Below, piece after piece: positions 35,800 to 44,579 of a DNA stretch of 64,000 bases. How positions within the stretch are numbered: position 1 is the first letter of the stretch; every line of letters starts with the position of its first letter. The DNA is from Blautia argi (lineage in GTDB: Bacteria; Bacillota; Clostridia; Lachnospirales; Lachnospiraceae): assembly GCF_003287895.1 (NCBI RefSeq), contig NZ_CP030280.1:1557501-1621500 (forward strand). The letters run 5' to 3'. The notes under the pieces were generated by a model. It was not told the DNA's origin. It searched no databases and was given only the letters and a program-made list of their open reading frames with translations. The position numbers were made by a program, and so were the translations under genes.

Positions 35800-36807
35800 T
35801 TGAAAGTTGAAAATATACTGGCAAAGAATATTAGTTCTGCAGGAGAGAAAGCCTCCTATGATGCAGCATGCAAACGCCTTCTGGCAAATAAGGTGATCTT
35901 GGCATGGATTATGAAAAGTTGTATAGAGGAATATAGAGATTGTGAGATTCAGGAAATTGTAGAGAACTATATAGAAGGAGAGGCAGATGTTGCAGACGTA
36001 CCCGTAAATATAGATGAACAGGTATCAGAAGAACAAATACAAAATGGAGCAACCGAAGATGCTTCTATTTATGAAGGGGTGGTTACATACGATATTCGCT
36101 TTTGTGCGAAGGCTCCGGTGTCGAAAGAAAAAATTCGATTGATCATAAATATTGAAGCGCAAAATGATTTTTATCCAGGCTACCCGATTATAAGCAGAGG
36201 AATTTATTATTGCAGCAGATTGATATCTTCGCAGTATGGTGTTGAATTTTCAGATGCACATTATGAGAAGATAAAGAAAGTCTATAGCATTTGGATTTGT
36301 ATGAATCCACCGAAATATCGGGAAAATAGTATAAACAGATATTCTATTACAGAAGAACAGTTAATTGGTAGTTGTTCGGAAAGAAAAGAAAATTATGATT
36401 TACTAACGGCAATTATGATATGTTTAGGGGACTCTGATGATGAAAATGCTTCAGGTATCTTAAAGTTACTGGAAGTTTTGCTTTCTTCGGATCGTGAAGT
36501 AAAGGAAAAGAAAGAGATATTACAGAATGATTTTTCAATTGAAATGACAAAGACATTAGAAAGAGAGGTGTCTACTATGTGTAATCTGAGTAAAGGCGTT
36601 GAAGAAAAAGGAATTCAGAAGGGAATTGAAAAAGGAATTCAGAAGGGAATTGAACAAGGAATTGAACAAGGAATTGAGAAAGGAATTCTTCTTTCAATTA
36701 GAAACCTTATGGAAACAATGGGGTGGTCGGTAGAACAGGCAATGGAAGGCCTGAAAATTCCTGAAGAAGAAAAGAGCAAGTATTTAGATGAATTGAAAAA
36801 AATGTAA
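35800..36807 (+). CDS. Rpn/PD-(D/E)XK transposase-type nuclease with repeat tail
   Basis: TTG 35800 gives 335 residues. YDIRFCAKAP and RLIINIEAQNDFYPG followed by GIYYCSRLISSQYG carry the Asp...Glu-x-Gln PD-(D/E)XK signature of Rpn (recombination-promoting nuclease) proteins. Residues ~265-300 consist of a four-residue repeat KGIE/KGIQ/QGIE, and the last 40 residues form a helix-turn-helix-like tail (MGWSVEQAMEGLKIPEEE). Its 3' end is duplicated at 36888-37127 and again at 43562-43716, on either side of the integrase island. Confidence 0.8.
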   Translation: MKVENILAKNISSAGEKASYDAACKRLLANKVILAWIMKSCIEEYRDCEIQEIVENYIEGEADVADVPVNIDEQVSEEQIQNGATEDASIYEGVVTYDIRFCAKAPVSKEKIRLIINIEAQNDFYPGYPIISRGIYYCSRLISSQYGVEFSDAHYEKIKKVYSIWICMNPPKYRENSINRYSITEEQLIGSCSERKENYDLLTAIMICLGDSDDENASGILKLLEVLLSSDREVKEKKEILQNDFSIEMTKTLEREVSTMCNLSKGVEEKGIQKGIEKGIQKGIEQGIEQGIEKGILLSIRNLMETMGWSVEQAMEGLKIPEEEKSKYLDELKKM

Positions 36808-36887
36808 AAGTACAAAATATATAAATTTTGAAAATAGAGGTGAGCAGTATTATTGTTGTTCACCTTATCGCATAGTTTGTCTGAAAC

Positions 36888-37127
36888 GCAAAGACATTAG
36901 AAAGAGGTGCCTATTATGTGTAATCTGAGTAAAGGCGTTGAAGAAAAAGGAATTCAGAAGGGAATTGAAAAAGGAATTCAGAAGGGAATTGACAGGGAAT
37001 TGAGAAGGGAATTCTTCTTTCAATTAGAAACCTTATGGAAACAATGGGGTGGTCAGTAGAACAGGCAATGGAAAGCCTGAAGATTCCTGAAGAAGAAAAA
37101 ACGAAATATTCAGATGAATTAATATAG
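36888..37127 (+). pseudogene. duplicated 3' end of the Rpn gene
   Basis: The sequence from ACATTAGAAAGAGGTG through TGTGTAATCTGAGTAAAGG, the KGIQ/KGIE repeats, and the MGWSVEQAMESLKIPEEE tail repeats 36550-36806 with small changes and one frameshift in the repeat tract (GACAGGGAATTG). It has no N-terminal nuclease part. Confidence 0.8.
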
Positions 37128-37146
37128 GTTTTTTTATGATGAGTGT

Positions 37147-37190
37147 GGGCAGAAAGCTTGAGTAAAATCAGCTTTCTGCCCGTCTTTTAT
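37147..37190 (+). terminator. strong intrinsic terminator at island left edge
   Basis: GGGCAGAAAGCT (37147-37158) pairs perfectly over 12 bp with AGCTTTCTGCCC (37170-37181), followed by GTCTTTTATA. The 37190-37487 spacer before the integrase has no other feature that I can identify. Confidence 0.8.
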
Positions 37191-37487
37191 ATATAACAGT
37201 TACAAAAAATATGATACAAATAATAGGAGATATCACAGTATCTTACATACCATAAGTGTTTTGCTTGCAAAATGGTGAGTTGCTTTTTAGATGTCATAAA
37301 GATACGTTGTGCTATTTCAATAAAAAGTAAAGCATGAAGGAGATGCAGAATAGGTTCTACGCATGCGTTTTTTGTGCACTGAAATGAAGAGAAAATTCCT
37401 TAGTTCCAATGAGAAACATAGGGAATATCGAATGTATCTTGTGAAGAAATATGCTACACTACCGAAAAAGGCATGGAGGACAGTAGA

Positions 37488-38408
37488 ATGAATTATAAAG
37501 ATCAAGTAAAGAAGTATCTTGAATATTGCGAATATAGGAAAGAATTGGATTGGAATACGCTGAAGGCATACAGAATTGATTTAAGACAGTTTTTTGAGTT
37601 TGCACAGGAAGATGTCCCAGAAAAAAGCAAAATAGAAGGCTATATAGTGGAATTACATAAAAAATACAAGCAGAAAACAATAAAACGTAAAATTGCATCC
37701 ATCAAAGCATATTATAATTATTTGGAAGAGTGCGAAATTATCGATGATAATCCGTTTAGAAAAATCAAAGTAAAATTCAAGGAAACGACAATTTTACCTA
37801 AAATAATCCCGCGTGAAGAAATTGAATCTCTCTTGAACTATATGTATTCGCATGAGCATAGAAATAGTAATGAAAAGATGTACAAATACTGGCTGAGAGA
37901 TATATCTGTAATAGAAACTTTGTTTGCCACAGGAGCCAGAGTGTATGAAGTATCAAATATAAAAATAGACTGTATAAATTTGAATACAGGTCTAATCAAG
38001 ATCATGGGAAAAGGCGGTAAGGAAAGATATATTCAGATTGCTTCCGCTGAGATTTTGAATATTCTAAAAAAATATTACAAACATAATTCAGAAGCAATTA
38101 AGAAAAGTGGATTTTTCTTTGTAAACAGCCGGGGGAATAGATATACGGAGTATTCCATTAGGTTAATGCTCAAAAAGTATACAAAATTAGCAGGTATTGA
38201 AAGAAACATAACTCCCCATATGTTCCGTCATTCATTTGCTACATATCTCATAGAAGAAGGCGTTGATGTTAGTTGTGTACAACAAATTCTAGGACATAGT
38301 TCAATAAAAACTACTCAGATATATATTCATATTGCAGCAAAAAAGCAGGCTGAGATTTTAAGAGAGATGCATCCCAGAAAATACATGAATATACTTAGAG
38401 TAGCATAA
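37488..38408 (+). CDS. tyrosine recombinase, XerC/D-like
   Basis: ATG 37488 follows GGAGG; 306 residues. The N-terminal SAM-like domain (YLEYCEYRKELDWNTLKAYRIDL) precedes the catalytic domain with Arg in TGARVYEVSNI, Lys in GKGGKERYIQI, His-x-x-Arg in HMFRHSFATYL, GHSSIKTTQIYIH with the second His and catalytic Tyr. Its length and start suit a small integrase or Xer-type recombinase. It sits at the left of an island lying between Rpn tail copies and probably moved that DNA, or resolves it. Confidence 0.92.
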   Translation: MNYKDQVKKYLEYCEYRKELDWNTLKAYRIDLRQFFEFAQEDVPEKSKIEGYIVELHKKYKQKTIKRKIASIKAYYNYLEECEIIDDNPFRKIKVKFKETTILPKIIPREEIESLLNYMYSHEHRNSNEKMYKYWLRDISVIETLFATGARVYEVSNIKIDCINLNTGLIKIMGKGGKERYIQIASAEILNILKKYYKHNSEAIKKSGFFFVNSRGNRYTEYSIRLMLKKYTKLAGIERNITPHMFRHSFATYLIEEGVDVSCVQQILGHSSIKTTQIYIHIAAKKQAEILREMHPRKYMNILRVA

Positions 38409-38620
38409 AAATATTTCTTTTAATTCATTACAGCTATAGATTACGATCAGCTTGATTTAAGGTGGTCTTTTTTGTGTGCACAAAAAGCAGATTGGGTAAT
38501 GGTTATATTTATTGTACAGGTAAAATAGGGATTTATCTGTATTATTTAAAAAGCTAATCTGGAGATTATGAAGAAAAATATGGAAAAAAAAGTAAGTATT
38601 TGTTATAATTAAAATGATAA

Positions 38621-38669
38621 TTAGGAGTTATCCGGTATCGGAATGATATTAGATAATACCTTATTATCC
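38621..38669. repeat. 49-bp inverted repeat, left copy (leader of ATPase gene)
   Basis: This stretch is the exact reverse complement of 43444-43492 over all 49 bases. It contains a palindrome, GATAATA-CCT-TATTATC at 38652-38668, that looks like an operator. It ends 37 bases before the ATPase ATG, while the right copy ends 40 bases before its own gene, so both transcription units facing inward would share one leader or operator. Confidence 0.9.
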
Positions 38670-38706
38670 TATATTATTTTATTGAAGGTCTATTTGTAAT
38701 AAAGAT

Positions 38707-41223
38707 ATGAAAGAAAATAAGTATAAAAATTTAGAAGGTAGAAATAAGTTAATAGAGAAATTGACTCAAGAATATATTACTGCATCAGCCTCAGAGGCTA
38801 CCATTATTTTAGGTAATCATGGATCAGGAAAATCACATGTAGTATTTGAAGTTATCAATAGAATACATAGCAAAAATAGACAAAATAACAAATTGCAAGT
38901 ATATATTGCTGAAGGAGACAAATTATCTTTATACGAAAATTCTTCTAAGAGTTCCGTAGATAATATTGAAACTACTATTTCATTACCAATACGCTGGGGG
39001 ATTGGAGTTGATATAGCGGCATCGGTATCAACTAAAAAAAATGATAGCCAATTTAATCAAATATCTAATCTTCTTAAAAAAAGATTTTCTTCTGATTTAT
39101 TAATTTGCCTACCCGATTACTCTAAATTAGATAATAAAGTAAAATATCTGATTGAAATACTAATGAAGAATATAACCACTCTTGAAAGTACCTTTAGACA
39201 TCATCTATATTTTCTCATAAGTGATGTTGATGATTCATGCATAAAGGATTTTCTATCTTGTTCTACAATCGAAAAAAATGTATTGGAAGACTATGATGAA
39301 AATGATATTTTACAATATCTAACTGAAAAACATAAAATAATTGTAAAGAAAAAGGACATAGAGGAAAAGATTAAACAAATCAAAAAAATTTGTGCGTCTA
39401 ATTTAAAATTAGTCGATTTTCTGTATATAGATTTAGTAGAGCAAAATGTTGATTTTTTTAGAGCCTTAGATTCAGTGGTTACATACAGATTGGGTGAACT
39501 TAAAAAGAAAGGTCTAACCAGAAATGTAAATGAATATGATATGGAAGACATCATTTTGTCTTCCTCAATTAGCCTAAAAAACTTTGGTAGTCAAGAAATT
39601 GCAAGCATAACACATAAAGAAACAAACACTGTTCGAGAGAGTCTATATCTAGCTCAAAAGCAAGCGTTGCTGAAAAAAAACTCGTTGAACTTTTATTCTT
39701 TCGCTTGTGATGAAATACAAAAAATTCTGAAGAAAGAACTAAATGATAAGAATAAAGAAAGATATTTAGATTATTACAATTATTATAGTAACAAGGAACA
39801 AGATCAATATTTTTTAAGAGCATACTATTTATGGGCATACAATGGATATTTGAAAGATGACATTTTTGCCCTTCTTATACTTTCCTATTCAGAAGCACTT
39901 AGTTTTAATAATTTGGAACAAATTAAAAAAATTGAAAGGTTGATTGGAAAAGAAAAAGATTCCTATTACTATGATGATTTTGAAGCAATAAAATCATTTT
40001 ACAATACCCTACGTGAAGGGGGATCGGATTATGATAAACTTAATGGGATGTACCATAATTTACAAAAAGATTATTTCGAGATTCCCTTAAAGGCAGAACT
40101 GGCAAGAGCTTATTTCCATTTTATGTATAGGAATTATAAACCTTGGTATTTACAATTGAAACAAATATTAAGTCAGCTCGTTCAGTATGCTGAAGAACCT
40201 ATATATTTAGTCCTATTACAATATCCTATAGAGATGCCTATCGTTGATGAAACTGTTTTGAAACTTAGGATTATCTATGATATTGCACCCTATATCTTAG
40301 ATGTTTTGAACAACACAGAGTTATTTAAACGGATCTATGATCTTAGCCTTTCACTTAGCAGGAATATACAAACTTCTCAATCTAGTAAAAGCATTGCTAA
40401 ATATATGGAGAATGTATTTAATCGGAAAGCGTTTCTGTTTGTAAACCAGACGCAATGTAATATTTATTATGACAAAGCAAAAAAGTATTTTTATGACAAT
40501 CAGATCTGGGATGAATATTGTATCACATTAATCTGTGAAGCAGGAACAGACATAGTTATACAAAAATATAATGAAGCTATACAGGCATGCAGAAAAGCTA
40601 TGCAAGTTTCTATAGAAAATGAAATATCAATACCATACCCACAGAAAATACTAAATAACATGATAATAGCAGATTTTCTTAGGTATGAACAATCCCATAC
40701 AAAAAAATATTGCTTTAGATATGCAAAGAAAACCGTCAAAAAATTAAGGAAACAATTACAACGTATCTCATGTGCAACAGAATTTGTTATTCTCACTAAT
40801 ATATGTTCGCTAAGTCTTTATTACGGTAATATTTCAGAATATCTCAAATTCAAAAAATATTTGGAGCATCTAATGGATTGCGATGATGTGTCAAATATTG
40901 AAGATGATGATGTGGATGACTTTTATCGTTATTATTTTGCTTGGTTCGAAGTATATAGATATATATTAGATGAAAAATGGGAGAGTGCAACAGAAATTAC
41001 TAATTTATTAGGTGATTTTGTTCCATCATTATTTCAAAAGCAAGAAGTTTTTTGGGATAAGAAACTTCTTGCTTTGAAAGAGATTATTTTGAATCGTCAA
41101 ATATTAGATGGATATGATTTTTGTAATAATCTAGTACCTTTGAAACGACGATCTAGCGAATTGGCTTCTTTTTTCTGCCGGGGGCTTATGCTATCTGATT
41201 TGCAATATACATCTTATGATTGA
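38707..41223 (+). CDS. large P-loop (STAND/AAA-like) ATPase with helical C-terminus
   Basis: The 838-residue protein has Walker A GNHGSGKSHV at about residues 37-46 after EGRNKLIEKLTQEY, typical of STAND/AAA-type domains that start with a LEGR-x-x-L motif. LLICLPDY and HHLYFLISDVDDS are candidate Walker B and sensor strands. From ~380 to the end it is helical and looks like TPR-type repeats (YYDKAKKYFYDNQIWDEYCI; YNEAIQACRKAMQVS). Such proteins are common anti-phage sensors. It has a poor ribosome site. Its last 10 bases overlap the convergent ATP-grasp gene. Confidence 0.75.
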   Translation: MKENKYKNLEGRNKLIEKLTQEYITASASEATIILGNHGSGKSHVVFEVINRIHSKNRQNNKLQVYIAEGDKLSLYENSSKSSVDNIETTISLPIRWGIGVDIAASVSTKKNDSQFNQISNLLKKRFSSDLLICLPDYSKLDNKVKYLIEILMKNITTLESTFRHHLYFLISDVDDSCIKDFLSCSTIEKNVLEDYDENDILQYLTEKHKIIVKKKDIEEKIKQIKKICASNLKLVDFLYIDLVEQNVDFFRALDSVVTYRLGELKKKGLTRNVNEYDMEDIILSSSISLKNFGSQEIASITHKETNTVRESLYLAQKQALLKKNSLNFYSFACDEIQKILKKELNDKNKERYLDYYNYYSNKEQDQYFLRAYYLWAYNGYLKDDIFALLILSYSEALSFNNLEQIKKIERLIGKEKDSYYYDDFEAIKSFYNTLREGGSDYDKLNGMYHNLQKDYFEIPLKAELARAYFHFMYRNYKPWYLQLKQILSQLVQYAEEPIYLVLLQYPIEMPIVDETVLKLRIIYDIAPYILDVLNNTELFKRIYDLSLSLSRNIQTSQSSKSIAKYMENVFNRKAFLFVNQTQCNIYYDKAKKYFYDNQIWDEYCITLICEAGTDIVIQKYNEAIQACRKAMQVSIENEISIPYPQKILNNMIIADFLRYEQSHTKKYCFRYAKKTVKKLRKQLQRISCATEFVILTNICSLSLYYGNISEYLKFKKYLEHLMDCDDVSNIEDDDVDDFYRYYFAWFEVYRYILDEKWESATEITNLLGDFVPSLFQKQEVFWDKKLLALKEIILNRQILDGYDFCNNLVPLKRRSSELASFFCRGLMLSDLQYTSYD

Positions 41224-42272
41224 AGTATATCATAATTTGAAAAAGAACACGCCATTATTGTCTTATAAATATCTTTATAATCTAAATGCATTATATTCTC
41301 AAACAGAAACGCTACCGAGCTATGTTTTATAGTATATGGTGTTCCAGCTATATCGATAAGATATGGCTGGTCTTTTTCTATACGGAAATCAAATCTCGCA
41401 TAGTCTTTAATGCTTAAAATTTGTGCAGCTTTAACTGCTTGCTTTTTAATTTGTTCTATTACTGTTGGACTCAATCTATCGGATAGTTTTCTAAACGAAT
41501 AGTTATATAGGTTTGATGTTAAGGAATCTAAAAAATCATTACCATTTATAACAATTTCCACTGGCTCAAGTGCATAATACTTTCCCTTAAACTGTATTAC
41601 TAAAACTTCACATTCTAGGCCGCTAATATATTCTTGTATGAGTAGTTGTTTAGTGTTCATCCGTTGTAGTGTCATATCAACTGTTTTCAAATTTTCTTTT
41701 GTTAAATATATTTTATTGTCTGTAAGCAAGCCTATACTTGCTGATTCATGAATATTCTTTAAAAGTATTGTCGTATCCAAAAAAGGTTCTAATATATTAT
41801 GATTATTAAATGTATAAAGAACAGACTTTGGTGTTAATATCCCCATATTAGAAAGTACCTGTGTAAAAATCCATTTATTTCTCAATAAGGATATGGTAAA
41901 AGCATTTGATCCAGTATATTTAAGACCGCATAAATCGCAAAAAGCAGGGATTAATGATTTTTTTCCCTCAGCAATTCCGTCTCTGCTAAAATTATATATG
42001 TAACATTCTGTGGATGAGGGATGCTCATCCATCACAAATTTTATGAAATCCAATTCTGAGTAAAAAACTTTGGCATAACCAAAAATATAAAATAATGTCG
42101 AAGCAATTTCAGCAAATTCTCTTCTAGAAAAAAACTCACTTTCATCAGTATGAACAATATAGTTATTGTTCTTTGTAGTTTTATTTTGTGTGTCAGCTAT
42201 TATTAGCAAATCGAAATTTATATCTATATTCTTAAAATAAGCTAAACACTCTTGAATTATATCCATACTCAT
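41214..42272 (-). CDS. ATP-grasp ligase, D-Ala-D-Ala ligase-like
   Basis: ATG 42272 overlaps the upstream stop as ATGA; an in-frame ATG at 42266 is better spaced from AAGGAG. The product is about 352 residues. Blocks typical of D-Ala-D-Ala ligase-like ATP-grasp enzymes are YTGSNAFTISLLRNKW, LLKNIHESASIG, LIQEYISGLECEVLVI and RFDFRIEKDQPYLIDIAGTPY. Such enzymes join a carboxylate to an amine with ATP. Together with the nucleotidyltransferase-GNAT gene it suggests synthesis of a modified small molecule or an aminoacyl/sugar conjugate. Confidence 0.85.
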   Translation of the reverse strand: MSMDIIQECLAYFKNIDINFDLLIIADTQNKTTKNNNYIVHTDESEFFSRREFAEIASTLFYIFGYAKVFYSELDFIKFVMDEHPSSTECYIYNFSRDGIAEGKKSLIPAFCDLCGLKYTGSNAFTISLLRNKWIFTQVLSNMGILTPKSVLYTFNNHNILEPFLDTTILLKNIHESASIGLLTDNKIYLTKENLKTVDMTLQRMNTKQLLIQEYISGLECEVLVIQFKGKYYALEPVEIVINGNDFLDSLTSNLYNYSFRKLSDRLSPTVIEQIKKQAVKAAQILSIKDYARFDFRIEKDQPYLIDIAGTPYTIKHSSVAFLFENIMHLDYKDIYKTIMACSFSNYDILQS

Positions 42273-43403
42273 TGTCTCCTTATTACGTAATTTGTAAAAT
42301 TTTTTCTAAATCCAAGACGTTTATAAAATTTTTCTGCCTCTTCATCATAAACGTTTACCCGTAATTCCTTGTTTGTGAGTTTAGAAAATGTAATTATATT
42401 TTCTAAAATTTGAGTTCCTAATCGTTGTCTTCGATAAGATTTATCAAGATAAATTCTTCTCAGCAGAAAAAAATTTTTTTCAATAGCTATATCTATAAAC
42501 CCAATGCTTTTCTTTTCTTTTTGTATGATATAAGGATATTCATTATTTTCAAAGTATGATGGTTTAGTTAAACTAAAGTTTTCGTCAGGATGCTTATAGA
42601 TATACTCTTCCAAAAGTTTTTGGGTATAACTTAGTGCTTGAGATGTATTCATTATATACGAATACTCATTTTTATTATTATGCCAGTTTATAAAATATTG
42701 TTTTGGATTAGAATAATACTTTTGGCACATTGTTATAGCCATATCATATTCGATTATATTGTTCATTTCTGATGCAACATAATTGGGTATTTCTAAAGTG
42801 TGAATTTGGATTTCGTCCAAAAAATCATTAAAATAGTCATCCCAGAAGTTTTCGCTATTAGATAAATTTTCAGGAGTACTGATATCAGCAATAATTTTTT
42901 TGAAAATTTCTGCATCAGATTTACTCCAAAAAGATACTCCAAAAAATGCATGGTTCTGAAAAGCAACCAATTTCAAAGGAAATTATTCGCCCATTTTTAT
43001 CAAGAATAGGTTTCCAAGCGTCAAATTCCGGATTTAAATATTTCATTACATAATAATAGCTATAAGGTTTGTTAATAAAAATATTCTCTGCCAAAACAAC
43101 ATCACCTTCAATGATGAAAGTATCACCTATAATATTAACAATACTGTATATCCCATAGAGCGTAGATACTGAACAATTGGGATCAGATACGATGGTACAA
43201 CCATATTTTTCTTGTAAAAATGTATATTGATCTGCATATATTCCTGCAATTATAACAATATCATTTATTCCAAAGTCATTTAAAATTAGAATTGTTCTCT
43301 CAATATTGGGAAGTCCAAGAATTGGTAATAAAGGCTTATGGGTATATTGTTTTTCCTCAATCATACGGGAACTATGTCCAGCAGCTAAAATTATTGCATT
43401 CAA
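42269..43403 (-). pseudogene. LicC-like nucleotidyltransferase fused to GNAT acetyltransferase, frameshifted
   Basis: Translation starts at TTG 43403 after GTAGGAGA. MNAIILAAGHSSRM, KPLLPILGLPNIERTI, SVSTLYGIYSI and FIIEGDVVLAE are the nucleotidyltransferase core (LicC/GlmU type). Near 42975 the frame changes; deleting one T in CCTTT joins GRIIS to LKLVAFQNHAFFGVSFW, continuing the transferase end. Residues after about 290 form a GNAT domain (SIGFIDIAIEKNFFLLRRIYLDKSYRRQRLG, LRVNVYDEEAEKFYKRLGF). One bifunctional protein of about 377 residues is the likely original. If the shift is real, two separate parts might still be made, because the GNAT part has its own TTG. Confidence 0.75.
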
Positions 43404-43443
43404 AATATATTCTCCTACATTATTCTCTTTGTACTTCGATATG

Positions 43444-43492
43444 GGATAATAAGGTATTATCTAATATCATTCCGATACCGGATAACTCCTAA
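43444..43492. repeat. 49-bp inverted repeat, right copy (leader of nucleotidyltransferase operon)
   Basis: This is the exact reverse complement of 38621-38669. Read on the minus strand it lies 40 bases before the TTG start at 43403. Its palindrome GATAATA-AGG-TATTATC occupies about 43445-43461. Confidence 0.9.
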
Positions 43493-43561
43493 ATATCCTT
43501 TAACATTCATAAAACTAAGAATGAGAAGTACTATTTTCATATGAGAAGATTTGATTTTACG

Positions 43562-43716
43562 TTCAATTGAAACCTTATGGAAAAGAGGGGATGATCAGTA
43601 GAACATGCAATGGAAGGGCTAAAAATTCCTGAAAAAGAAAATAGCAAATATTTAGATGAATAAGAAAGCATTAAAGTACAAAATATATGAATTTTGAAAA
43701 TAGTAAGGTGAGCTGT
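43562..43716 (+). pseudogene. third copy of the Rpn gene tail
   Basis: TTCAATTGAAACCTTATGGA, GTAGAACATGCAATGGAAGG, AAAATTCCTGAA and the downstream TACAAAATATATGAATTTTG with AGGTGAGC correspond to 36690-36850 with about 10-15% change. It marks the right edge of the recombinase island and has no coding start. Confidence 0.75.
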
Positions 43717-43930
43717 GCTCTGGCTGTTCCCTTATTGTATGGTATGGATAACTACGCATACTCTTTGAATAAAATTCTAAAGCTGTTTAGTACTAGAAAA
43801 GATATAGACGAAAATAAAGTAAAATCACAAGCTAGAGTTGTGGGAAGAAACAAATCTTCTTTACTGTTGAAAGAGAAGGCTTATCCAGTAGAAAATAGTC
43901 CGATTTTACGTTAAAAAATTGTGTACAAGA

Positions 43931-43959
43931 TTGCATATAGTTGTAAAATTTAGTATAAT
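43931..43959 (+). promoter_or_regulatory. sigma-A promoter of the small gene at 43999
   Basis: TTGCAT (43931-43936), a 17-base spacer, and TATAAT (43954-43959) form a near-consensus promoter about 40 bases before ATG 43999. Confidence 0.65.
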
Positions 43960-43998
43960 ATCAGTTATTAAAGACGGAAGCAAAAAAGGAGGAATTCC

Positions 43999-44206
43999 AT
44001 GAATAAACGTATCGCGAAGAAGAATTTAAAAAAAAGCTTTTAAAGAAATGGAAAGTAGCCGTGGAAATGGCGTTTCAGTTATTATAAAAACACAGGCATA
44101 CGTAGATAAAAATGGAAAAGAATGCGATCCATTAGAAACACCAAATGCCAGATTTATCCAGTTAAAACGTCCTAAAATTCAATATATTAGGAATACGGAG
44201 AAATAA
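43999..44206 (+). pseudogene. small protein (~68 aa) split by a homopolymer frameshift
   Basis: ATG 43999 follows AAAGGAGG and a good promoter. It reads MNKRIAKKNLKK and would stop soon after the A8 run near 44026-44033. One base fewer in that run joins it to AFKEMESSRGNGVSVI, then TQAYVDKNGKECDPLETP and a stop at 44204-44206. No family is recognised. The following 44207-44488 stretch shows no feature. Confidence 0.55.
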
Positions 44207-44488
44207 GAATACTATCTATATTAGAGAAATTTTTTGCATTGAAAGGATCTATTTACTTTCGGTTTCTTATATTTTGTGTAAGGAATCGCTTCATATGAAG
44301 AACAATAATTTCAAAAAACAATAAATTTCTTATGATCCTAAAACTGTTGTTGACAGTTTCTCTATCTAATGCTAGGATAAAGTTGTATTCATTTATGCAC
44401 AAGCAAATTTGTGCAATTAATTTTTATTCTGCATGGTAGCAGAAGATTTATTTTGGCATAGTCTGCAATAAAATATAGGAATAAGTTT

Positions 44489-44527
44489 AAGACAAGGTAT
44501 AGAAAGACAAATACCTTGTCTTTTTTT
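44489..44527 (+). terminator. terminator ahead of the MoxR-type ATPase gene
   Basis: AAGACAAGGTAT (44489-44500) pairs perfectly with ATACCTTGTCTT (44511-44522), followed by T7. The next ATG is only about 53 bases downstream. Confidence 0.85.
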
Positions 44528-44579
44528 GTGTGTAGAAAGGAGGAACATACCTATAATTTGCAGACAGAAAGGAGAGAAA

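Noticed and set aside
36595-36690. Short-period repeat that could look like a CRISPR or satellite array
   Set aside because: It is an in-frame run of KGIE/KGIQ/QGIE codons inside the Rpn gene, with no unique spacers. No CRISPR array or cas gene was seen in the window.
43687-43914. 75-residue ORF on the plus strand
   Set aside because: It begins in sequence matching the untranslated region after the Rpn gene (36820-36850), has no ribosome site, and shows no protein-like pattern.
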